From Agarilytica sp045430305 (GTDB lineage Bacteria > Pseudomonadota > Gammaproteobacteria > Pseudomonadales > Cellvibrionaceae): 64,000 nucleotides of DNA. Of the stretch, positions 11,101 to 23,100 are shown in pieces. Made by a program: the position numbers and the translations under genes. The notes below the pieces were generated by a model that did not search any database, was not told where the DNA came from, and saw only the letters and a program-made list of their open reading frames with translations. The first letter of the stretch is position 1; every line of letters begins with the position of its first letter. The stretch lies in NCBI GenBank assembly GCA_045430305.1, contig JAILXW010000001.1, positions 868,001 through 932,000 on the forward strand, in the 5' to 3' direction.

Positions 11101-14100
11101 TTTTTCGCAAGATCAGAAATATCGATAAGAGGTAGAGACCATTCATCTAGAGTAATGACATCCTGGTATGGTTCTCCATCTTTTTCAATGAACTGCGTGC
11201 GCAAGACTTTGTGCCGTTGCACAATGTGCAATATGGCGAGCTTCACCCTTTCTGGCTCCACTTTCCCGGTTAACCTGAGAATCATGGGCATATTGTATGT
11301 TACGTTGCCTTGATCGAATTGCTCCACAAACCATAAACGTCTCTGCGCGAAAGACGCCGGAACAGCTAGGTCAGCCTCCGGTTTCTCATAAGCCGTGATC
11401 GGTGGCAACTTACTTTCTTTGTTTCCGCTGATATTTTCTTCAACTTTTTTCGCCAGTTGCGCAATCGTTGGGGACTCAAAAATATCTTTTACGGAAAGAT
11501 CCGTCTCCAGCTTATCACGCACACGAGACACCGCTTGAGTCGCCAATAAAGAATGACCACCTAAATCGAAGAAGTTTTCTTCTCGGCCAACTTGATCGAC
11601 ATGTAACACCTCTGCCCATATCGCAGCAATCTTGTTTTCTAGTTCTCCCTCTGGAGCAATATATTCGCTTGCAACATTGAACACATCGACGCGAGGCAGC
11701 GCTTTTTTATCAACCTTGCCACTTTTGTTCAGTGGAATCATATCAACCAAGGGATAAAAGGCAGGCATCATATAGCTCGGTACAGTCTGAGCTAAAGAAA
11801 GCTTCAGTTCAGCTTCATCAAATGTTTCTGAGTTTTCCGGATGAATGTACGCCACTAACTGATTAATATCATTTGCGCCTTTCTGCACGATCACTGCAAC
11901 ATTATGTACATTATCCTGAGCGAGTATGGCGCTTTCGATTTCACCAATTTCGATTCTGAAGCCGCGAATTTTTACCTGCTGGTCTGATCGACCCAAGAAG
12001 ATGAGTTCGCCCTCGGAACTCCACATAGCCCGATCGCCAGTCCGGTATAGAAGCTTATCTACCTCTGTTGTTGAAAAAGGATTTTCCAGAAAGCTTTCTT
12101 CAGTTTGATCAGGTGAATTGAGGTAACCAACTGCAAGGCCAAGCCCACTTGTATATAGTTCACCGGCAATATTCTCTGGAACTGGTTTTAAGTTTTTGTC
12201 GAGCACAAAGACATGTGTTGCCTGAATGGCTTTACCAATAGGAATACTGCTTAAGGCCAGGCTTTCTCTACTTACCGCATGCGTAGTTGTAATTACTGTA
12301 TTTTCTGTTGGGCCATATGCATTGATCAGGGTTGTATCGGGTAGATGATCCAGTGCTTTTTTTGCGACCGCTTTCGTCAACACATCACCGCCAACAACAA
12401 GCTGTTTCAGGCCTTGCAAGTAACCTGGTGATTCCGACACCAAACCACTGAATAGCCCCGTCGGTAGTAACGCGAGATTTACCTGCTCACGCGCTATCGT
12501 CTCAGCAATATCTTGGTAGCTGGCCAAACCGGGCGGCATAACGCAAATACGACCGCCGTTTAAAATACAGGTATAAATTTCGAACGTCGAAGCATCAAAA
12601 CCTGTTGCGGCCAAAAGCAAACCAACAACATGCTGATCGAGCTCTAAGTAATTACAATGTTTAACTAAACGAACAATACCTCGGTGCGGCACTTGAACAC
12701 CTTTCGGCTGGCCCGTGGAGCCTGAGGTATACATTAGGTAGGCTTCCGTCTCACCGGAACACTCTGGCGAGTAATATTCTTCATTTTGCTCTAGGATTTT
12801 CTCATGCACCAAATCCAAGTCGATTAACGATGACGCTTCTATATTCACCTTCTTACTAAATGCCGGGGTCGTCAAAACACATTTAAGTGCGGCATCTTTA
12901 ACGATATAAGCAATACGCTGCTCTGGTGAGTTTTCGTCAAGGGGCACATAAGATGCGCCTAGCTTGAGCACCGCAAATACGGAAGTGATGTATTTCGAAG
13001 ATCGAGTCAACGCAAGGCCCACACGATCTTCTTTCTTCACACCTAGCGATACCAGGTAATTTGCAAGCTTATTCGCAGCCTTGTCGAGCTCTGTATAAGT
13101 GAGCGAAGAATCTCCTTCACTAACGGCAAGATGCTCAGCGTAGTCGCAAACGCATAAATCAAAGACAGTATTGATGTTCAGTTCCTGATCTTGCGAATAC
13201 TCATCTGTAAGCCCACGAGAAACGATCCCTTTCGCTTCACCCTCGCCATGTAAATATACTTCACTACTTCGCACACTAGGGTTCTTGATCAACTGTCGCA
13301 AAATACGCTGAAAGCGTTCTACAAAAACTTCAATCGAGTTGACATCAAAAAGATCGGTATTGTATTCGACACGCCCAGCCAACTCTGGCGAGTCAGCCAT
13401 AAACTCCATAGTCAAATCAAACTTGGATGTTGAATGATCGAGATTGGCTGATTCGGTCGTTATACCATTTAAATCAAAGTTTACCGGCGGAGCGTTTTGA
13501 AGAATAAAGCTCACTTGGAAGAGTGGCGAATAACTCAAATTTCGCGACACATCAATTTCATCAACCATACGTTCAAAGGGTAAATCTTGATGTGAGTACG
13601 CGCCCAGAGTCGCCTCTCTCACACGCTCAATCAGGGTGATAAAATCAGGGTCATCGCTGAAATCTGCACGCAGAGCTAGAGTATTAACAAAGAACCCGAT
13701 AAGAGATTCCAGGTCTTCGTGTGTACGATTCGCGATAGGGGTACCGACACAAAAATCCGTTTGATCGCTGTAACGATGAATGAGCAGCTCAAACACCGCC
13801 AACAACTCCATAAACAAGGAAACATTATGCTGTTGGCAAAATCGCTTCGCCTGTTCAGTAATCTCTTTATCAAGTTTGAAATAATAATACGCACCGTTAA
13901 AACTTTGGATTTTTGGTCGGGGTCTATCCGTCGGCAAAACCAGCGTCGGAACGTCGTTCAACTGCGATTTCCAAAAATCGATCTGACGCTGTAACTCATC
14001 TTCTTTAAGCCAGCTTCGCTGCCATAGCGTAAAATCACGATATTGAATTTTTAAGGGCGCTAATGGGTTTGGACGATTATCGATAAGCGCGTTATAAATT

Positions 14101-17100
14101 CTTGCAAATTCACTGGCAAATACTCCTATCGACCAGCCATCAGAAATAATGTGATGCATATTGCCAATAAACACACACGTATCAGATGAGAGTTTTACCA
14201 AGGTAGTACGAAGTAAGGGAGCAGCCCCCAAATCAAATGGGTTATGTAACTCTTCTTGAATGACACGTTCAAGTGAATGAAATTGCTTATCGCCCCCCTC
14301 CTCACTCAAGTCAACGATCGGTAACTGCCATTGTTCCAGATCGATAACCTGCTGATATGGCTCACCATTTTTTTCGATAAATTGTGTTCTGAATACTTCA
14401 TGACGCTGCGCTAAACGTAAAAAACACTCGCGTAGACTTACTTCATCAACCGCACCATGAAAACGCTCCGCAAAGGTCATATTGTAAGCAGTATTACCCG
14501 GCTCGAACTGCTCTAAAAACCAAAGACGCTGCTGAGCATATGAAACGGGAGTAAATTCGGGCTTAGCTGCAACCTCAATTGGCGGCAATACAAACTGGCC
14601 ACTGTCAGCTTCACAATTCACCACTCTGGCAGATAAAGTTTCAATCGTTGGAGCATCAAATAGCTCTCGGACTGACAGCTCAACTTGAAATGCATCGCGG
14701 ATTCTAGACATTACTTGCGTTGCTAATAGCGAGTGTCCGCCGAGTTCAAAGAAGTTATCTTTAACGCCCACCTGTTCCATTCCCAAGACATCACACCAAA
14801 TATCAGCAAGCATGCGTTCATGCTCATTTCTTGGCGCGATAAACACTTCTGAGATGTTTAGCCGCAACAGTTCTGATTCTGGCAATTTCCGTCTATCAAC
14901 TTTGCCATTCGGTGTGAGAGGCATTTTTTCAAGCAACACAAAAGCTGAAGGCATCATGTGCTCAGGCAAGGCCTGTTTTAACTGTTTTCTCAATTCAGGC
15001 ACTAACGTACGAACCACCTGAGCGTGATAAGGGTTATTAGCATAACTATGCCAATCGTCAGAATTTAATGACGCAGGGTAATCAATAAAGCACGCCGCAT
15101 ATTGCTGCGGTTTAAACGCAATATGATACTCACCTTCGCGACTGTTTAACCAACTGAGCTCTAATACGCAGCTATATTTGTCTGCTAGTTCAAGCCACTC
15201 GCGTATGACAGGTAAACTGGGTTGTGATTTTTCTATCTGTGCTTTTATTTGTCCTGCATTTTCTGGCGGGTTTCGATCACGTAAGATCTGGTGCAAATGA
15301 GTATCATTTTGCAATCGATAATTGGGTATAGCACTTACCGCAACCACTGAACCGGCATCTAGCAGGCACGTTTCCAAATCAGATTTAAACTCTTCTGATG
15401 CAGACCATTTCATCCACTGTGTATTGGTAAAAGAACGTTCAGCCTTTTCGTTTTCCCCGCCTCGAATATGAAGCACGGCATCGAAACGAAACTTACTCAA
15501 TTCATTGACGTAATCCCCAAGTTTTGGCATTACTTGCACATGCTCAATCTCAGGTATGTGCTGCTTCAAACTAAGGAAAAACTCAGGCTCAAGCAAAAGC
15601 TCTTTTTCTTGTAAGAGCCGCTGCTTGCTGCCATATTGAACTTGATTTGTCGGGGTTTCACTATGACTTGAAAAAAATTCAATTGAATCATAAAAATGTT
15701 CTATCAAGGATAGGTTCCTATTATCCCCAATAAACATAGCCCCGCCAGGCTTTATATGCTGAATAGATTTTTCAATCACTTCATACAGGTATTCAACACT
15801 CGGAAAATATTGCGCAATTGAATTGAGTACAACCACATCAAATTGATCGCCATCCCAATTAGAAAAGTCTGTTGCTTCCCGGTGGAACAGCTCGACATTC
15901 TCCGATTTTTTTTCTAACCGATGTAATTTTTTTCGAATATGTTCAATAGGTCCTCTCGAAAAATCTGAGCCCTTATAGGAATAAAAATGATCCGCGAGCC
16001 TGAAAAGCATCAAGCCGGTTCCACAACCAATTTCCAACACGTTTTTAGGTTTTAACGTAGCAATACGATCTACAGTTTCATCGGCCCAGAAAATCATCTC
16101 TGAATCTGGAATTCTCTCGTTGGTATAACTACTGTTCCAACCTACGAAATTAAAACGAGGATCCTGCTCTTCAGTAATTTCGTCGTATGTGCCCTGAAAT
16201 ATATCACTCCAATCGTCGACTTGATCCTGATCGACTTCTTTACTGGATTCGGTCAATACCTTGTACACCACATAGGAAACTAAACGTTTATCGCCACTTT
16301 TATCCTCACGCACCAAAACGACGGCATCACGTACTTGAGCGTGTTTTTGAATCTCGCTTTCAATTTCACCTAGCTCTATACGAAAACCGCGTACTTTCAC
16401 TTGACTATCTATACGTCCGAGGTACTCCAAATCACCATTAACCAAACGTCGAGCTAAATCGCCAGAACGATACAGTTTTTCCCCCAGAGAATAAGGGTTA
16501 TCAATAAACCTTTCTGCCGTAAGCTCTTCCCTGTTAAGGTAACCCAAAGCAACACCGCCGCCGCCGACGTACATTTCACCAGGGATACCAACGGGCAAGA
16601 GTTTTTGTTTGGCATCCATCAAATACAGGCTTAAATCGGGTATAGGAACACCAATAACACTACCTAGATTGTTTTCAACATCACGCCGTAAAATCACTCG
16701 GTAGGTAACATGGACTGTCGTCTCGGTAATACCATACATATTAATCAACTTCGGCGTTTCATCGCCGTATCGATCAAACCAGGGTTTTAGAGCTTGGAGG
16801 TTAAGTGCCTCTCCACCGAATATCACATAACGTAATTCAAGCTTACGTTCTGAATATTTCTCATCAGACTGGATCAACTGATAAAAAGCGGAAGGCGTTT
16901 GGTTCAATACAGTGATTTTTTCTTCGCTTAGAAGTCGATGAAACTCTTCTGGTGAACGCGATATTTCTTTGGGCACTACAACGACACGGCCACCATAGAA
17001 CAAAGCACCCCAGATTTCCCATACGGAGAAATCAAATGCATAAGAATGAAATAACGTCCATGTATCATTTTCATCAAAACCAAACCATGTATTGGTCGCA

Positions 17101-20100
17101 TCAAAAAGTCGTACAACGTTCGCATGGGTTATTTGGACACCCTTCGGTTTTCCTGTAGAGCCTGAGGTATAAATAATGTAAGCCAAATCATTAATGTCTC
17201 GCGGTACATCAGGCTCACTTCGTGAAAAAGCTTCTAGAGGCTCTGCATCCAGTAATACATGTTTAACGCCCGTTTTGGGTAATTGATCGAGCACGATCGA
17301 CTCAGTGAGTAAAACGTCAATGGCCGCATCTTCAAGTACGTATTGAATACGATCTTGTGGATAGCTCGGATCGATGGGCACGTAAGCCCCGCCAGCTTTC
17401 AAAATCGCAAGGATCCCAACGACGATATTTTGATTTCGCTCAACACTTAAACCAACCAACGAGCCCCGCTGAACACCCAGTTCAATCAAACGATGCGCTA
17501 ACTGATTACTAATGTAATTTAACTCTTGATAGCTTAGGTTTTTCGTTCCACAGCTCAATGCAACTGTATCTCGGTGTGAGTGGACGTTTACCAGAAAGCG
17601 ATCTACCAATGTTTGTGTTACATCTACCTGTGATTTTGCCGCACACTCATGTACCAATTGCTTTTCAGATTCTTCATCGATAAAAGAAATACTGCCAATT
17701 TCTTGTTTTGGGTTTTCTACTATCTGTTCAAGTACATGACGATATCGCTCAAGCATCGCCTGTATAGAATTTTCTTCATATAAATCGGTGCTGTATTCAA
17801 AGTCCAGCACGGCACCGTTTTCGGTTTCCCAAAAGGCTAGATTTAAATCAAATTTTGCAGTAGAAACATGTCGAGGCCGTTCTATAAGCTCTAGTCCACT
17901 CAAGCCCAGCTTCTCTTGTGGTACGTTTTGAAAAGCAAATACCACCTGGAAAAGCGGAGAATAAGCGAGATCCCTCTCGGGATTAATATCATCAACGATG
18001 TATTCAAAAGGCACCGCCTGATTACTATACGCACCGAGCGTCACCTGCTTTATTTGACGAATAAAGTCTTCGACCTTATCTTCTGCATTTACCTCAGCAC
18101 GCAGAGTAAGTGTGTTAACAAAAAAACCAATAAGGTTTTCAATTTCCTTTCTGGTGCGGTTTGCAATTGGGGATCCAATGGCAATATCACTTTGACCAGA
18201 ATATTTCGCCAACATGATGTAGTAGGCCGACACCGTCACCATAAACGGAGATACTTCATAGCGACTAGCAAGCGCTCGAATATCTTGCATCAAATGCAAT
18301 GGCAATTCATAAAGTAGGTTTTTACCTCGAAAACTCTGTACTTTAGGGCGAGGTTTGTCGGTAGGTAATTGGAGAAGCGGTGGTAAACCCGATAATTCTT
18401 CTCGCCAATAATCTAACTCCGCAGCGCAGCGTTCACCTTCCATCCACTGGCGCTGCCAGCTTGAAAACTCGCCGTAATGAACGGGTAATGCATTTAGCGT
18501 GTTTCCTGACCTGTTTGCGATGCACTCGTACTCTTCCGCAAGCTCACGTACAAATACCGCGAGAGACCAACCATCGGAGGCAATATGGTGCATCGTAATG
18601 GTTAACACCGCGTGCTCGTCTTCCACTAACAACAATTGCCCACGCAACATTAAATCGGCTGTTAAATCGAATGGACGAGATGCTTCTTCTTGTGTTTTTT
18701 CAACAACATGGCTTTCGGTCTTTAAGGGGTCAGTTTCTTTGTAACTCCTAAGGTCAATTACATCCAGATCAAAGTCAGTTACATCGAGAATACGTTGTAT
18801 AGGCTGATTATGTTCTTCTACAAATACAGTGCGCAACGATTCATGGCGTTGAACTAACTTTAAGAAACTCTGATTCAATACCTTGATATCAATCGCGCCC
18901 TTCACATCTAAACTTTTAGACATGTTGTAGGTGGCACTCGGCCCTTCTAACTGATCTAAAAACCAAAGCCTTTGTTGCGCAAAAGAAACAGGCAGGCCAT
19001 CGCGTTCAGAAATTTTTTCGATTATCTGATGTTCTTCTGAATGGGTTTTTATCAGAGACTCGAGCTGTTTCGCAAACTCGGATAGAATCGGGTATTCGAA
19101 TACCAAGCGAACCTGAAGATCAGCACTAAAGGCCTCATTTATTCGACTAACAACTTGCGTTGCCAATAAGGAGTGCCCGCCTAACTCAAAGAAATTATCG
19201 TAAGCGCCGACTTTTTTGATCTGAATAACATCTTTCCATATATCCGCTAGCGCTTGTTCCATTTCACTACTTGGAGCAACAAACTCAGAGGATAATGTAT
19301 CGCGCTGAAACTCCAACTTCAGAAGTGTTTCTCGATCAACCTTGCCATTGGCGGTAAGTGGCATCACGTCAACCAAGACGATACCCGCGGGCACCATATG
19401 CTCAGGAAGTAGTGCTCTCAGAGACTTTCGCAACTCTTGGCCAAAGGCATGAAAATTCTTATCTTCCGGAACGACGTACGCAACTACATTTTGTTCATTC
19501 TCGTTTGAATTTCGTACGAGTACGACCACATCCCTCACATTTTCTTGATTTAGAATCGCAGATTCCATTTCTCCAAGTTCAATACGAAAACCACGTATTT
19601 TAACTTGGTTGTCTATTCGACCAATATATTCCAAATCACCATTTTTTTGCCTACGAGCTAAATCGCCAGAACGATATAAGGTTTCACCCGATTTAAATGG
19701 ATTATCAATAAAACGTTCGGCCGTCAGCTCATCTCTATTTAGATATCCGCGAGCAACCCCTGCCCCGCCGACACAGATCTCCCCCGGAATCCCTACTGGA
19801 AGCAAATTTTGATTATCATCGAGAATATATAAACTCAGGTCGGGTATCGGCTTACCAATAACACTCCCTAAATTATTTTCGATATCTACTCGTGTGATTG
19901 GTCGATAGGTGACATGTACGGTGGTTTCGGTAATGCCGTACATATTGATTAACTGGGGCGACTTATCGCCATGACGCTCGACCCAAGGCATCAAAGACTG
20001 AAGGTTCAAGGCCTCCCCACCAAATATAACGTAACGCAAGTTCGTTATTGATGCTTGATTTGACTCGTCAGCTTTAATGAATTGGTAAAAAGCCGATGGC

Positions 20101-23100
20101 GTTTGATTGAGAACCGTCACTTTTTCATCAATAACGAGCTTCAGGAACTCATCAGGAGAGCGCGCTGTCTCTTTTGGTACAACAACTACGCGGCCGCCAT
20201 TCAATAAAGCGCCCCAAATTTCCCAAACCGAGAAGTCAAACGCGTAAGAGTGGAATAAGGCCCATGTATCGCTCGCATCAAACTGAAACCACTGATCAGT
20301 AGCATCAAAAAGGCGGAGTACATTTTTATGGGTAACCTGAACCCCTTTGGGTTTTCCGGTAGACCCTGATGTATAGATAATATAGGCAAGATCTTCAGCC
20401 GTATTGACGGAATCTAGTGCCTCATCAGAAATCTGCCCCACTTCCGACTCGAGAGCATCTAACAATAATTTTTTTGTCTCCCCAAACGAAAGCGATTCAA
20501 TAACAGCTCGTTCTGTTAACACGATATCGATCGAGGAATCCTGAAGAATAAAGGAAATACGCTCACGCGGATTAGCTGGATCAATGGGCACATACGCCCC
20601 GCCGGCTTTTAATATTGCAAGAATACCGAGAACAATATTTTCGTTTCTCTCGACACTTAAGCCCACCAAACTATTGGCTTTAACACCCAGTTTACGAAGA
20701 TGGTGTGCGAGACGATTGGAATCGTTGTCTAATGTTTCGTAAGTAACTTCGTTGTCACAATATCGTATCGCTACATCTTTAGATGACTGCTTCGCCTGGT
20801 CAAAAAATCGGCTGACTAACGTATCTTGCTTATCAAATTTGGTCTCTATTTCACTAGCGGTCAGAAGCAGATTTACCTCTGCCTCTGCCGTAAAACAGAT
20901 TTCCCCGACTTTCTGGCCAAACTTTTCTGCCAACTGCTCAAGCACACGTTGATAGTGTTCCAGCATGCGCTCAACTGTATGCTTCTCAAAAATGTCGGTG
21001 CTGTATTCCAGATCTAAAGTTGCCCCCTGGCTGTCCTCCCAGCAGGCCAAATGCAAATCAAATTTAGAGGTATTGGCTTTTCTTGGTTGCCACTCAACCT
21101 CCAAACCCTCTAGCTCTAGAGCATTAAGAGCAGTGCTTTGAAGCGCAAACCCCACTTGAAAAATGGGAGAGAAACTTAAATTTCGCTCCGGATTGACGGC
21201 CTCTACGACTTGATCAAAGGGAATATCTTGATTTTGATATGCGTCTTTAAATGTATGTGCAACGTTGAGGGCTAGCACATCACAAGTCATTGCCTCTTCC
21301 ACTTCTGCACGAAGAGTAAGATTGTTAACAAAAAACCCGATTAGGTTTTCTGTTTCATTATGCGTTCGATTCGCCACAGGGGTACCGACTGCAAATTCAT
21401 TTTGTCTAGAATACTTAAACAGTAGAATTTGATACGCGGTCATTAATAGAGTAAACAAACTGCAACTGTTCTCACGAGCCACAGCATTAAGTCTATCTAC
21501 CAGATCTTTAGGCAGATTTCCGTAGATGTTTGCACCAGAAAAACTTTGCTTGCGTGGTCGTACCTTATCCGTTGGAAGTTCAAGCAAAGGCGGCAATCCG
21601 ACCAGATTTTCCTTCCAATAGGACAATTGGTTAGAAAACTCACCTTTTTCTAGTCGATCATTTTGCCAACCAGCGTAATCTTTATATTGAACCACAAGAG
21701 TGTCGAGATTATGTAGCTTACCGTTTAACAGGGCTCGATAAAGATGTGAAAGCTCCTGAGCAAAAACACCAATTGACCACCCATCAGAAGCAATATGGTG
21801 CATCGTAATTGTGAGATAACTTTCACTATCCGAAACAAGAATAACCTGAGCTCTTAGCATCAGGTCAGACGACAAATCAAAAGTAAGGTTCGAGAACTGA
21901 GATACCGATTCAGACACTTGATCGAACTTTTTCTTTTCACTATCGAAACTTTTATCTCGTAAATCAATTTCATTGATAGAAAATCTAGCCGTACTAACAA
22001 GCGTTTGAACTGGCTCGCCTTCAATTTCCTTATAGACCGTTCGCAGCGATGCGTGACGACTAACAATCTTGTTAAAGCTATCTTCTAATACTTCAATTTT
22101 CAGTGGCCCACCAAGCTTTAGTGTTTCACTCAAATTGTAAGTCGCACTAGGCCCTTCTAACTTATCTAAAAACCACAACCTTTTTTGAGAGGATGAAAGT
22201 TTGTAGTGAGTATCAATCTCACACGGCTGTATTTTTTGGGAGGGTGAAACGGTGCTCGCTTTAAGAGCCTCAAGCGCACCCACCAATTCAGATAGTGTTG
22301 GATATTCCCACAAAAAACTATTGGAAAGGTTTAGCTTTAATTTTTCCTCAAGCTCACCTGTCAAACGCATTAACACGACAGAACTCACGCCAAGCTGAAA
22401 GAAATTGGTATCGCTGTCTATTGCGTTTTTATCTATTTGAAGTTGACTCGACAAATACCTCTGTATCCAGATTGGTAATTCGGATTTTTCTGTAAGTTCC
22501 TGCACCCCCCTCTTCTTTGAATTATCGTTATCTTGTGGGTTTACCTGCGTTTTATCTCGTTCACCATTGTTAGAGTCAAACTGAGTATCGAGCTTGTTTA
22601 GTTTTGACCAGACTATATCTAACGCACCGTCTAGATATAACGCTTTAGCTTTTCTTCGCTGCACCTTACCGCTGGACGTTTTAGGCAATGTTCCAGTTTT
22701 AATAAAAACAATATCATCGACGCTTAACTCATATTGCTCGGCAACAACCTTAGTAATCTCTTCTGCAACCTTGAGTGGTGGTAGACTGCCATCAACACCT
22801 TTATCACGAGCCCGTTTTACATCGCGAAAATAATGCCTGTTTAGCTCTACTACAAGTATGAGCCTTTCTTCATCAGCAACATTTACATTGAAAGCTGCTG
22901 CGCAGCTTGGATCGAATGGAGGTAAGGCGGCATCGCTGTATTCTGCAATACGCTCTATTAAACCTTCGAAATCTTGAGGGTAGTAGTTTGAGCCACGAAT
23001 GATTATAAGATCTTTGTGTCTACCCGTAATAAACAGTTGCTTATCAAGCAGTGCACCTAGATCTCCGGTCCTTAAATAAGGGCCTTCTCTCGTGTCAGAG

